64,000 nucleotides of DNA from Eriocheir sinensis (GCF_024679095.1 NW_026111172.1:346354-410353), one strand, 5' to 3'; counted from the first letter of the stretch, positions 41,495 through 53,278 are shown. The notes: generated by a model not told the origin, from the sequence alone. Made by a program: numbers and translations.

Positions 41495-41954
41495 CCGACT
41501 GAAAGTCATCAGGATGGGTCCAGAGAATGTATCTCCAAAAGCACTTTGGAGACTAAGCAGATTTAAGTAATCTCATAACAATATAGAGTTACTGAGACAT
41601 ACCTACATGGCACAATAAACACCAAGAGAGTCAAGTGGCAGTGAAACATGCAGGAAATAAGCCTCGCCAATGGCCATGTGACCAGCTGGAACATCTGAAA
41701 AGGGCTGTCAGCTACATTGATTTATATGTTTACGCATTCATGTTTACTCTCACGTAAAACTTCTCGTACACCTGGGCACGATGGATGTTAAATGAATCGA
41801 TTGTGTCTTGTCGCCTCGGAATGGTTGGTACCCTTGATTGTGATGAGGTACCTGAATCCATTACTGCATATGATACGTTTCGAGCCTGTGGTGAACTTGG
41901 CATCAAAGATTTGGTGGTCGAAGTAAGTCATGCTCACATTAGTCGCAATATTTC
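41495..41954. other. No gene recognised
   Basis: Unremarkable AT-rich sequence. The open frame starting at 41785 only becomes meaningful at the Jockey segment after 41955. Confidence 0.45.
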
Positions 41955-42150
41955 TTCCAGAGACTTCTGGCACCTAGCCAAAAATATCTCCTCCAATTTT
42001 ACTTCATCATCCTTCCCTCCTCTCCATAATCCTGATGGCAGTGCTGCTGTCACATCTAGCTCTAAGGCTGAACTCTTCGCCCAGACTTTCTCTTAAAACT
42101 CCAATCTGGACGATTCAGGGCATATTCCTCCTACCCATCACCCCTCTGAA

Positions 42151-42729
42151 CCCGAGAAAAGCGATCCCAGGGTTGGAGAGAGCCATTGTCAAGCGACTGG
42201 TTGTCCAAAAAATCGAGTCTCAGAATTAGAAAAACAGTACCTCAGCTCCTTTGGAATATTGGAGCGCATAGGACAGTGAAAACAAAACGTTCTAAACCTA
42301 TTTGTATGGCTGTGGCAGCGGTCAATAAATGGGATTTAGCAGAGCGCTGGCAACCCCTGGGACGTGCGAGAGGGCCTACGCGCGACGAGGCAAGACGAGG
42401 GGGACATGAGCGTAAATGACATATAGCACGTACCCATATTTGTAACTACTAATATACACCTCATCTATCTTTTTTTTTCTAGTTTATCAATAATTTATAA
42501 ATAAGACGTGCTACGAGACGAGGCAAGACGATTGACGTGGGCGAAATGAATGACGTGGGGATAATGGGTAGTCCTACTGAGTGTTGCCATATATTACATG
42601 ACCCAGTCCAATTTTCAGCCATCTAGACCTACTGGCGCGGTTTCTGTGCGGGCTCAAAAATCACGCTCAATTGAGGCTTGTCGCCTCTCCTCGGGCAAGC
42701 ATCAATTGAGGTCTGTCGCCGTTCTCGGG
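42151..42729. mobile_element. piggyBac-like MITE (CCCGAGAA ends, TTAA on right)
   Basis: 579 bp without coding. Left end CCCGAGAAAAGCGA and right end (reverse complement) CCCGAGAACGGCGA match in 12 of 14. TTAA follows at 42730-42733, where uninterrupted Jockey copies also have TTAAGA. The left flank is TGAA, and about 25 bases of Jockey sequence are missing there. CCC ends with TTAA suit the piggyBac superfamily. The right end has two ~20 bp direct repeats (TCAATTGAGG...TGTCGCC). Confidence 0.6.
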
Positions 42730-43989
42730 TTAAGAGTGATGTTTTCTATGCCCTCTCTGGCCTCAATTCTCAGAAGGCTTTTGGACCTAATGAAATGCCT
42801 CCTATTATCCTTAAAAACTGTACTTCCGTGCTGACACTCTGCCTGGTCAAACTCTTTCGCCTCTGCCTTTCAACATTTACCTTTCTTTCCTGCTGGAAGT
42901 ACGCCTACATACAGCCTGTGCCTAAGAATGATGACCGTTCCAATCCCTCGAACTACCGTCCTATAGCTTTACTTTCCTATCTTTCTAAAGCTTTTGAATC
43001 CATCCTTAACCGGAAGATTCATAAGCATCAATCCACTTCTGACCTTCTTTCTGATCGTCAGTATGGGTTCCGCAAGGGGCGCTCTACTGGTAATCTTTTT
43101 GATTTCCTAACTAACTCTTGGTTATCCTCTCTTAGCCGTTCCGGTGAAACTTTCACTGTTGCCCTAGACATTTCGAAAGCATTCGACAAGGTCTGCCACA
43201 AGTCTTTGCTTTCTAAACTATCCTCCTAAACTATCCCTCTCTCTGTACCTCTATCTCCAGTTTCCTCTCCGGCCGCTCAATCTCTGCTGTGGTAGGCGGT
43301 CAATGTTCTTCCCGTAAATCTATCAACCGTGGTGTCCCGCAATGCTATGTCTTATCTTCCACTTTTTCTATTATTCATCAATGATCTTTCCAAAACATAC
43401 TGTCCTATCCACCCATACGCTGATGACTCCACTCTGCATTATTCAACTTCTTTCAACAGAAAGCCCTCTCAATAGGAATTACAAGACTCAAGACTGGAGG
43501 CTGCAGAACGCTTACCCTCAGATCTTGCCATCATATCTGACTGGAGTAAGAGTAACTTCGTGTCCTTCAACGTCTCAAAAACTCAATTTCTCCAGCTATC
43601 AGCTCGACGCAATCTTCCAAACACCTATCCCCTATTCTTCGACAACACTCAACTGTCACCTTCTTCTACACTAAACATCCTCGGTCTGTCCTTAAGTCAA
43701 AATCTGAACTGGAAATTTCACATCTCCTCTCTTACTAAATCAGCTTCCTCGAGGTTAGGCGTTCTGCATCACCTCCGTCAGTTCTTCTCTCCCGCAAAGT
43801 TGCTGTCCATATACAAGGGCTTGCGCGCCCTCGTATGGAGTATGCATCTCACGTGCCGCAGTGTTGCACCTTTCTATCTTCTACTGCTATTTTCATGCTG
43901 ACTACTCTTCTGAACTTGCTAACTACATGCCTTCCCCCCTCCCGCGGCCCTGCTGCACTCGACTTACTACCCTTGCTCACCCCTATACT

Positions 43990-44809
43990 CAAAGTATAAT
44001 CATACCAAGTATGTTCACGCCCAGGAGAGGCGTGGCAAAGAGGTGACGTCATGGTGCCTCGGTGGGTCCGAGGCATGGAGGTAGAATTGGTGGAGTCGAC
44101 ACGGCCCGCTAATCCCACTCATTGAGGTGAGGCCTGCCCAACTGTCATTTTTAGGGCCACAAGATGAGTGATACCCGGGTGAGAACACACGTCCACTACC
44201 TTAGCTGTTAACTTAAGACTCCGTCTCATTCATTATGATGGTGGTGTTTTTGAGTACTGTACATTTTTGTTGCGGTAGATCTATATCATAAATACCTGAC
44301 CTGACAACACCTGGCAGCCTGGCCGAGCCCATTAGGGGGCAGCCTGACCTTACATCACCTGACACCTGGCAGGTGTCCACAACCTTGCGGCCCTAAAAAA
44401 TGACAGTTCGGCGGATTCACTTTTTAGGGCTGATGTCGACTCCACAAATTCTACCTCCATGGTCCTAGGACAGAAAACGGAGTATTTGATGGGTGACTTG
44501 TATTTTTTGTCCACTGTACGAGTATACTACCTTGTCAGTCATTCTATTATTTCTTTATTAACTCCAAGTATACCATTCTTATTTAACTATGAAAAACAAA
44601 TCCACGTTTGTGTTTATAATTGGATGTGCAGTCACCTACAGCACATTTATTAGGCATCCTGGTCCAAGTCAACGCTGTGCACCCGACCCCGTTTCGTTGC
44701 AGACTGACTTCCACGCAACGGCCCCCGCCTCTGTAGGCAGCGTGACGTCATGCGCAAGCCCGACGAAATTTTCGCGGAAAGTGACCAGACTTGTTATAAT
44801 TAGATTTTG
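43990..44809. mobile_element. 820 bp DNA element with 24 bp TIRs and 8 bp TSD
   Basis: Bounded by CCTATACT at 43982-43989 and 44810-44817. Terminal inverted repeats start CAAAGTATAATCATACCAAG (left) and CAAAATCTAATTATAACAAG (right, reverse complement), 19 of 24 bases matching. Uninterrupted Jockey sequence has one CCTATACT at this point. 8 bp duplications are typical of hAT and P-type transposases; the superfamily is otherwise unknown to me. No transposase inside. Confidence 0.85.
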
Positions 44810-45099
44810 CCTATACTGTCCAAATCCCTTATGCAAAAGTTAACCAGCACCTTCATTCTTTTATCCCTTCCGCTGGTAAACTCTAGAACAGCCTTCCTTT
44901 GTCTATATTTCCTGGTGCCATATGACTTGACCTCTTTCAGGAGAGGAGTGGCAAGACACCTTTTCTCCAGAAATTGACCTCTCTTTCGGAATTTTATTCT
45001 GTTTCTGTTGTTGAAACAGCTCCTAGCGGGCTCTGTTGAATTTTTGTTTTGCGCTTTTGAGCTCTCTCCCTTGCTGTAAAAAAAAAAAAAAAAAAAAAA

Positions 45100-45272
45100 G
45101 ACCGGCGCAAAGTCATTACATTATGTTTCACAATGAAGGCCTTGGTTATCGTCAAATAGCACGGCGGATTGGTGTGTCCATCTCTACTGTATCTCTATGG
45201 GTCCCCAGATATGTGGAAATAGGCTCCACTAGTGACAAGCCTCGAAGCTTCGAAGCAGACTTACCAGTCTAA
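45100..45272 (+). pseudogene. Tc1/mariner-type transposase N-terminal fragment
   Basis: Reads SHYIMFHNEGLGYRQIARRI, GVSISTVSLWV and EIGSTSDKPRS: the paired helix-turn-helix DNA-binding start of Tc1-like transposases (QIAxRLGVSxxTVSxWV pattern and the GSTxDxPRSG linker). The catalytic part is absent. It begins immediately after the poly(A) of Jockey copy D. Confidence 0.7.
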
Positions 45273-45689
45273 TCGGCGCAGGGGGTGCATACACTCATCA
45301 AATAAATACCTCCCACTCTCATATATCGTTTACCGTTACTCTTTACCATTGATGAGGTTTCAGGCCCCGCTCGATCCGCTGCTAGCGCAGCGCTACGCTC
45401 TCGGAAATAGCCTACTGATGTCTTTTTGATAAACTTGGCATTATCAGTCACTTGGCCATGTTAAAGCTCGTACTAATCTCAATATCTTTCCTTTTTACAG
45501 TATGACAAATATCCATTGGTTCATTTTCCATTTATTTGATATTATCTTTATAATATCACAATTCAATATCTAACGATTATTTCCACCTCACTGAACATTT
45601 AAGTGATGATTTAACACAATTTATCTTCGAGTCTCAACACTAATTAATAGCCATGATTAGTTATGTTACGAATTCTCTCAATTTCAGTC
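45273..45689. other. No gene recognised
   Basis: AT-rich, no motif or repeat identified. Confidence 0.45.
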
Positions 45690-46530
45690 TGAAGAACTAC
45701 ACAATACTGGTCATTCGCTGAGTGGTTGATTTCAGGTTTTTGTACCTCACACAATTTGTGCATTTCTTTTCAGCCATGATGCTATCCTTTGATTTATGAT
45801 TACCAGCACATATGTAACATTTTGGGGCCTCTCCATTATTCTTGGCAGTACAGTTGGCCTCAAGATGGCCGTAGCTCTGACAGTGATAACAGACAATTGC
45901 ATGGTATCTATCTCTCACAGTGTACACTCCCCATTCTAGTTTTATCTTGTTATGATATTTGTGAATCGACTCTTTAAAAGTTGGATCACATTTCAAAATA
46001 CAGTGCATTAAAAATTGTACCACCAGCAGCAGGCTTATAAAAAATCTATCAATTTTCCCCTCAACTCCACGAATCGAGTGTAGGAACTCATTCCTGTTTA
46101 ACAGTGTCTCAATTATCTTATTCCCGGTCTCTTTCTTATGCACAGTGCAGATCATGATCTTTGGCCTTAATTTTCCCACATTTTTTGTGCTAACGCTCTA
46201 CATTTTCCAATATCTGAGCTGTTTCACTCCTTATGTTCTCATCACCAAAGTTCATAACAATGTCACCTCCATTTGTGAATCTTGAATCGGTAATCTAATT
46301 GCCTGGGAAACTTCATTTTTCATCTCAGTAGCCTTTTTGTCTTGATCAGATGCCTTGACAACAAGGAGATGCTTCTTCCTCTTGCGTCTGGCTACGTCAG
46401 CAATATAGGCGCGACCCGGCTCTTGCTCAGCGAAAAGTACACCAGCCACCTCACTCAACTCCTTCACTCTCAGAAATGACGGGTATATAAAGGGTTTGTT
46501 TGCAATGAGAAGTGATATATTGTAATACAT
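45690..46530 (-). pseudogene. Gag-like ORF1 with CCHC knuckles (LINE remnant)
   Basis: Minus strand, two open pieces (46530-46252 and 46179-45697) with stops between them. N-terminal piece: RKRKKHLLVVKASDQDKKAT. Second piece: GKLRPKIMICTVHKKE, then KLEWGVYTVRDRYHAIVCYH, knuckle CYHCQSYGHLEANC and a second CYICAGNHKSKDS. This layout (LVVK, KLKPKIMICNV-like, RCFKCQRFGH-like) matches the ORF1 nucleocapsid-like proteins of arthropod Jockey/I-type LINEs. No ORF2 adjoins it. Confidence 0.75.
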
Positions 46531-46879
46531 CTACCCATTTTCTACCCTAGCCTTCTGAGCAAGGGTATAATTGAGCGCAATATACCCATTTTATTACACA
46601 GAAGGGTATTACTCAGCTGATATCTGGCAATGATTCACATGCGAGTTGCCACTTATCATGTCTATACTTAAATAGAAAAATAAGCTACGTTATCAAAGCA
46701 CTATCTCAATATGTGGTATAATACGATCGATGATATCTTGTTGTAGTAAAAGTTTATCTCTTATTGTCTTCCAAGTTGACAATGCCTCCTTTAGAGGAGA
46801 AGGGGGAAGAGGAGGAGACGAACAGTCATTTGAATGTCAACCCTCGCGGGCCTCGCAGGCCGCAGGCTCGCCTGAGTCA
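46531..46879. other. No gene recognised (flank of large hAT-type insertion)
   Basis: No coding motif. A GC-rich patch (46840-46880) adjoins the insertion site. Confidence 0.45.
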
Positions 46880-47002
46880 CTCAGTGATAGGGATGGGCAC
46901 GTACCGTTAATTTGAGTACCGATAGTACCGGTACCGAAAACTCAGGTACCGTTAGTACTGGTACCGGTACCCAAAGGAGTTTTTTTTTATTATCAATGAC
47001 GT

Positions 47003-50000
47003 TTGATGAAATTCCACAAAAAACGAGTCGCGCGTTCACACCCCGTCCACTTCAATATAAATAGTTGTCATGCGGCCACCACTTCATTAAATAATAAAAA
47101 AACTAACAACTCCGTTTCTCGAGTTATAACAAAAGACAATTTAAGGGTTCTTAGCTTTAACGCTCGAAGCTTAAGAAATAAGACCGATGAATTGCAGTGC
47201 CTAACTAAAACAGAAGACTTTGATGTAATTGCCGTAACTGAAACATTTATTGACACCGCTAATAATGACTTAGTTTATAAATATAATATAGATAACTTTA
47301 TATTTTTCAATAAAGACCGAGTTAATCGTAGAGGTGGAGGAGTGGCTCTTTACGTCTAAAGTAGCTTACAGCCCGTTGATAAAACACCAAAGGAAAGTAA
47401 AGTAGAACACGTGAGCGTGAGTACAAATACCGATCAATTAAAAATCAACATATTCGTCACTTATAGGCCTCCAGGCCAATCACGCGAGGATGATGAAATA
47501 ATGTATAGCGTTTTGCAAAGAACACTCCAAAACAGTGATGCATTGATTATGGGCGATTTTAATCTACCGCATATAGACGGGCAGACACTCACGGGATCCG
47601 AGGGGGAATCGCACAGGATGCTAGACTTCGTTGAAAATAACTGCCTTAGCCAAATGGTTAGTGAATCAACGCGCGATGATAATATTCTTGATTTTGTATT
47701 AGTAACCCAAGAGAACTTAGTTGACAATGTTAGCGTTGGCGAACACCTCGGATTATGCGATCATAGACTGGTGCATCTCGACATAAGAGCTCAAACAAGG
47801 ATTGCAGAGAATAAGGTATTGGTTCCCAATTTTAAAAGAGCTGATTTTGAAAGAATAAGACAGTCATTAACGAACTTTGAATTAGTATCCAACATCGACG
47901 TCGAAGAATCTTGGCAAGACTTTAAAGCTCGATTACTAACTGAAGAAAATAAATCCGTGCAATCTTGTGAAAAGCGCCGAAAAGTTAAAAATCCTCCGTG
48001 GTTTAATATTGAAATCGAACTTGCTCTCCAAAAGAGGAACTTGTTACATAGGCAAAAGAAAACCGATAACTCTACCGAAAATAGTACATGGTACTACGAA
48101 GCAAGACGACAAGTCATAAGTTTAATCAAGCAGGCGAGACGGAGGTACGAAGTAAACATTGCGGTAAATTGCAAGTCAGATCCTAAAAGTTTTTTTTAGA
48201 TATGTAAACAACAAAAAAGAGATTCGAAGTGGGATTGGCCCATTAACAGATAATTCGGGCAATATCGTGACAGACAGCCAACGCATAGCGAACACGTTAA
48301 ATTCTTATTTCGCCTCGGTTTTTAATCGTAATTCTACCGATACTGCTGCTGTTCCTAAAAGCCCAGTCACACTGGCTCTACGACTTACTGCCGACCTCCA
48401 GCGACCTGCAGGTCGCGGGAGGTCTCACATGGTTGACGATTGGTCGTGCGTGCGATCGTCATGTGTCTCCGTCTGCCCTGAGACCGATGGAGGTTTTAGG
48501 TCATGCTCTAAAACCTCCAGCCGACCTCTCAGGTCGCTGCCGGTCGTAAAAAAGGTTGCCGTCTGGTGGCCGAATGGACTGCGTCTGGACGGCAAGCGGA
48601 CTGCCACCGGTGGCCGACAGGTGACCATTAACTGTTGAACGGCGACCGGATGGCAAGCGGACGCCGTCTGGTTGCCGCCAAATAGTAGGAGGTCGCTGAT
48701 GCTCGGGGTCCACTTTTTATCTGTCATTGGCCGTGGTCGACGTCCGGCCTTCCACCACACGGCGAGTTGTGCGGCGACCGGTGGTAGATCAAACCACCCT
48801 TGCCCGGAAATGAGGTACATTCCTGAGCAGTGACGTCCAACGCCCCTCAGCCCGCCCAAGCTCTGTCACAACTCAACCTGCTCCACAGGTCAAGCACACG
48901 GCCAAATGTGTATGGGTCACCTCTGCCTAACTAAAATAAATTATTGCAGGACATGATGTGCACAGCAGTAACAACGAGTCTGTAGAGCTAATGGATTTTA
49001 TCTATTTCAAAAAGAACTGTTAATTTCATCTTCTGCCCTGCCCAGTCTGATGGAAATGCTTTAGAACGAATATAATGTTACATACATACTAACAACAGGC
49101 TAAACCAAGATTGCTTGGAGCATTTTTTGCATGTCTGCGGCACATAGGGGGCGGTGGGGGTGGGGGTGGGGGGTTCACAAATATCCGTCTTTTGCTGCAG
49201 TGAAGCACAGAATACTTTCATTACCTTTATAGGTAACTTATTTTTTTTACAAATAATTTACAGTAATAAGAATGAGAAATGTGTAATATAACTGGGTGAA
49301 AATATTATATACTGTAACACGTCAGCAGCAAGTCGTTAAAGGGAGGTCGCCGTCCTCATTGCAACAGGACACGTACTGGTCTTTGCCTGTCGGTCACCGG
49401 TCGGCGTATGGTGGGCGACTTGGTCTGACTCCAGGTGTGGGGTCAAGGTGTGAATCTTACCATGGTCGCCGTCCGGCCACCCACTGGACGGACACTGGAC
49501 GACCACCGGTAGCCGTTCGGTCGCACGACTACTTTGCCACCTATTCGGTCGGAGAGCGGTGGGTGTGAATCGCAGCATTTTGAGGTCGCAGGTGGTCGTT
49601 AGCAGGTTGTAAAATCAGTGTGACTGTAGCTTAACACTATTGAAAATCCCAGTCATGCCCTCCCTGACTTTGAAATCAGTACAGATGAGGTTCTCAAAGC
49701 GCTGCAGTCACTTAAAACTAACAAAAGTTCAGGACCCGATAAAATTTATCCAAAATTACTTAAAGAAATATCAACAGAGATACTCAGACCTTTAACAATG
49801 CTGTTTAATATGTCTTTGCACCATGGTATCGCTCCTAGTGATTGGAAAATGGCTAACGTAACAAACCATTTTAAAAAAAGGCGACCGAAAATTACCGGAT
49901 AATTACAGGCCAATCAGCTTAACTTCAATTATTGGTAAATTATTTGAGACAATTATTCGAGATAAAGTAGTTAACTACCTAGAGTGTAATTCGCTAATCC

Positions 50001-51183
50001 TGGACTCGCAACATGGTTTCCGTAACAACAGATCTTGTTTGTCGAATCTATTAACGTTCTATAACGAGCTTTTTGCAGTCTATGATGTTTCTAAATAACT
50101 TGATATTATTTATTTGGACTTCCAGAAGGCGTTTGATAAAGTCCCACACTACAAGTTGCTTCATAAAATCAAGGAAATAGGTATCGGGGGTAAGCTTCAC
50201 GAATGGATCCAGCACTGGCTAAGCAATAGAAAGCAAAGAGTTGTAATAAATGGAGTGACCTCTGAGTGGATGCCAGTCACCAGTGGTGTCCCCCAAGGCT
50301 CTGTCCTGGAACCCGTTCTCTTCGTCATTTACATCAACGACATTGACCTTAGTCTCAATAATTTCATTAGTGAATTTGCGGACAACACGAAAATCGGCAA
50401 TGCGGTACTTACGGAATGTGACAGGTGGAGCCTACAAGAAGATTTGCGTAAAATATCAGATTGGTCAGTAAAATGGGAAATGCCTTTTAATATAAACAAG
50501 TGCCAGATTCTGCAGGTTGGATCTTGAAATATAAAGAAGGACTATGAAATGTGCGGCGTTAAAGTTAAAGGCGTTCACTCGGTCAAAGATCTTGGCATCA
50601 CAGTCGCGTCTAACCTCAAGTTTTCCCAGCAGTTCAACGAGTCCGTTAAAAAAGCAAACAGGATGATCGGTTTGATTAAGATAAATTTTTCATTCACGAA
50701 TAAAGATGTTATACTACCTTTGTATAATAATTTCGTGAGACCTCATTTGGAGTATGCCGTGCAGTTTTGGTCTCCCCACTATGCGAAAGACATTGCTAAA
50801 TTAGGTGTTCAGCGTAGAGCAACCAAGATGATTCCTTCATTACGAAACAGACCCTACGAGGAAAGGCTATCACATCTAAACCTGTTTTCTCTTGAAAAAA
50901 CGCCGCCTCAGAAGAAAACTGATCGAGTGCTTTAAAATACTTAACGGTTTTACCAACGTGGATCCGACCAAGCTGTTTGTGATGGATGATTCGATGCGAA
51001 CGAGAAATAATGGCGCTAATCTCAAAATGTAGACAAGTTCATTCAGATTACAAAAAAATATTTTTCACTAATGCTGTCGTTCGAGATTGGAACAGATTAC
51101 CAACATCAGTGGTGCAGTGCAACTCGATTGCATCGTTTAAGAATAATCTTGACCGCTATCTCCTCCATCTAAATGTTCAATAG
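47003..51183 (+). pseudogene. CR1 ORF2 of copy D, RT active site altered
   Basis: Endonuclease: LRVLSFNARSLRNK (Asn), AVTETFIDT (Glu), RRGGGVALYV then TAA at 47357-47359, VTYRPPGQ, IMGDFNLPHID and CDHRLVHLDI. The linker ends at KSFF with a stop near 48199. After the inserted element: LKALQSLKTNKSSGPDKIYP and WKMANVT, then frameshifts. [25 protein letters not shown] and EFADNTKIG, where the second catalytic Asp is Asn. The C-terminal region is in pieces (50549-50935 and 50986-51183). Several independent lesions. Confidence 0.88.
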
Positions 51184-51305
51184 GTCAGTTTCAACGCAAT
51201 GGTGGCCGCATAACAATTGTCACTTAGGTTTAGGACAGACCACCTAGTTTGAACCTTAGGGCCTGTGTGGTCTGGTTATCTATGTCTATGTAATTCTAGG
51301 TAATT
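47020..51305 (+). mobile_element. CR1-type LINE copy D, nested in hAT-like element 1
   Basis: Plus-strand CR1 copy, same subfamily as 7044-12430 and 56760-58277, ending with CTATGTCTATGTAATTC-like tail units next to (TC)n at 51306. Interrupted by a 1.26 kb DNA element (48364-49626). Confidence 0.88.
48364..49626. mobile_element. 1.26 kb DNA element with CAGTCACACTG termini
   Basis: Left CAGTCACACTGGCTCTACGAC, right (reverse complement) CAGTCACACTGATTTTACAAC: an 11 bp perfect terminal match, followed by further similarity (GACCTCC/GACCACC, GCGACCT). Subterminal regions are crowded with GTCGCCGT/GGTGGCCG-like motifs on both sides. It splits CR1 coding sequence between KSPV and the pre-RT block. 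No transposase; target duplication not clear. Superfamily not assigned. Confidence 0.75.
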
Positions 51306-51316
51306 CTCTCTCTCTC

Positions 51317-53055
51317 CTGAATGAAGTGAATATTTTTTCAGATAAAAAAATAGCATGTATACTTAGTTATTATGGATATACTCATAGTCTAATAACAATA
51401 ACAATATATATTAGTATCCAAAAAAGATAAATCGGACATGAAGAATCACCCAATAAATCCAATAATAAAATATAATGGAGACAGGAGCTATGATGGAAAC
51501 GAAAAGCAGGACAAAATGGTGGGAACTTGGGAAGACGGTCAGCGAGGCAGTGACTCAGCAGCCAGCACAGCACTCAATGCCTAATTCGTCTCCACAGGCC
51601 CCATACTTGTACCGCATGGCGACTGGCCAGCGCCGCGCCGCCGAGCGTCACTAAGATCCAACCGGTACCGGCACTAGTGGCAATGGTCAGTGCCGAGTGA
51701 TCATGAGTCTTCTCGGCACTGGGTACCGGTACCGAGTGCCGACTGAATCGATTCTTCTCGGCACTTGGTACCGGTACCGAGTGCCGAGAAGAATCGATTC
51801 AGTCGGCACTCGGTACCGGTACCCAGTGCCGAAAAGACTTATGATCACTCGGTACTGACCATTGCCACTAGTGCCGGTATCGGTTGGATCTTAGTGACGC
51901 TCGGCGGCGCGGCGCTGGCAAGTCGCCATGCGGTACCGGTATGGGCCCTGTGGAGACGAATAGGCGCACCTAGCATCACCAAATGTGGGGTACAAACTTG
52001 GCGGAGGGACTGTTTTTTAGGCGCCATTAAAGGTAATGGGCTAAAGAGTAGCTTAGCCGGATATTATGTTTTTATTTATTAATGATCCACGAGACATCCT
52101 AGAGTTAAATCAAAGTATGTGCTTATCTTTGTATTCATTCATATACACACTGGTAATATTTCTGTGGTGTCTGATTCACTTATCAGAGTGAAATTCTATT
52201 GTGAAAACAGTCACATATTCGTGTCACTAGTAAAAACTAAACTAGTAATGAAAGTTTTGCCACCATGAAATATACACAAATAGATAAATATGAAAGCTCA
52301 GGAAGTCACATAAGTGACATCACCTGCTTTGCGCAGTAAAAGTATACTATTTTAGCTATCTGATACCCGCAATATGGCAGGCTGCTGCTGCCTCGGCCAC
52401 AGATTATTGCCAGATTGTCATTATATTTCCCGACTTCCTGCCCCAAAACTTGTCTTCTGGGCTCCAATAACGAAACTAATTTATAGTTTTCGTTAAAAGA
52501 GTAAGATCCTGATGTTTCTTGGCAATAGTTAGGCGTCAGAAACCGTTAAATACTATGCTCTGAGTACGATATTCTGGCAACGGTCTCTATACGTATTTTC
52601 ATATTATTGTTCTGTTGTTTATTGAATGTTGTGTTCAAGAAAAAGAATACTCATAATTTTAGTTAGTTTTTGGTTATAAGGATTCTTTATGAAATACAGG
52701 TATAACATTACCTTATTTTACTTAGGAAACGTCCTGAATCCCGGATCGGCTATGGTGATGTTAGGTGCGCCTATTAAGCCTTGAATGCTGTGCTGGCTGC
52801 TGAGTCACTGCCTCGCTGACCGTCTACCCAAGTTCCCACCATTTTGTCCTGCTTTTTGTTTCCATCATAGCTCCCGTCTCCATTATTCTATTATTGGATT
52901 TATTCATTAGATTTACTGGATAATTCTTCATGTCCGATTCTTTTTTTAGGTTGCTAATATATATTGTTATTATTTTTAGACTATGATCGAGTACATCCAT
53001 AATGTCTATATATACATACTATTTTTTTTTTTAAATAAATGTTCACTTCATTCAG
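51317..53055. repeat. Large palindrome (foldback), arms ~456/470 bp, MITE in right arm
   Basis: Left arm 51317-51772 and right arm 51773-53055 (minus the 813 bp MITE) are inverted copies. The centre is GGTACCGGTACC at 51767-51778. Outer ends CTGAATGAAGTGAATATT / AATAAATGTTCACTTCATTCA; inner arms contain GGCACTCGGTACCGGTAC and AATCGATTC. (TC)n lies outside on the left and (GA)n on the right. Confidence 0.9.
51961..52773. mobile_element. MITE family A, copy 2 (intact TIRs)
   Basis: 813 bp with matching ends TAGGCGCACCTAGCATCACC and (reverse complement) TAGGCGCACCTAACATCACC, one mismatch in 20. Non-coding. It interrupts the right palindrome arm: the flanks ...GAGACGAA and TTAAGCCTTGAATG fit the uninterrupted left arm (minus sense GAGACGAATTAGGCATTGAG). 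TA borders both ends. Relative to copy 1 (36650-37292) it carries about 170 extra bases near 52400-52590. Confidence 0.9.
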
Positions 53056-53126
53056 AGAGAGAGAGAGAGAGAGACAGAAAACATCCTACACACTAATTGA
53101 GGCAGAAATAAATTTGAAAAAAGTCC

Positions 53127-53202
<76 letters not shown>

Positions 53203-53278
53203 TTTGTCTCTCCTTTTTTTCTGCCCTCAATTAGTGTGTAGGATGTTTCTTCTGTTGTACACTCTCTCTCTCTCTCTG
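53056..53278. repeat. Second palindrome with (TG)n/(CA)n centre
   Basis: Arms contain ACATCCTACACACTAATTGAGG (53083-) and its inverse CCTCAATTAGTGTGTAGGATGT (to about 53245), with (TG)n then (AC)n meeting near 53163, and (GA)n outside left, (CT)n outside right. Confidence 0.88.

Larger units (their letters stand above)
41955..45075 (+). pseudogene. Jockey linker and RT (copy D), heavily broken
   Basis: Pieces: 41955-42150 linker (stop at 42094-42096), 42740-43229 RT (NPSNYRPIALLSY, SDRQYGFRKGRSTG, ALDISKAFDKVCHKSL), 43230-43860 the remaining RT blocks in shifting frames including YADDSTLHYS near 43420, and 44818-45060 C-terminus. The VPQGSVLSP block is altered to PQCYVLSS. Many stops: clearly older than copy A. 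Confidence 0.82.
41955..45099 (+). mobile_element. Jockey LINE copy D, with two nested DNA elements
   Basis: Jockey coding from [16 protein letters not shown] (about 41957) to a poly(A) at 45077-45099. It is interrupted by a TTAA-associated MITE (42151-42729) and an 820 bp element (43990-44809, 8 bp duplication). 5'-truncated in the linker region. Confidence 0.88.

Noticed and set aside
40766..41566. 266-residue plus frame rich in Pro/Ser/Leu
   Set aside because: Runs through pyrimidine-rich low-complexity DNA and a transposon end; no motif or start context.
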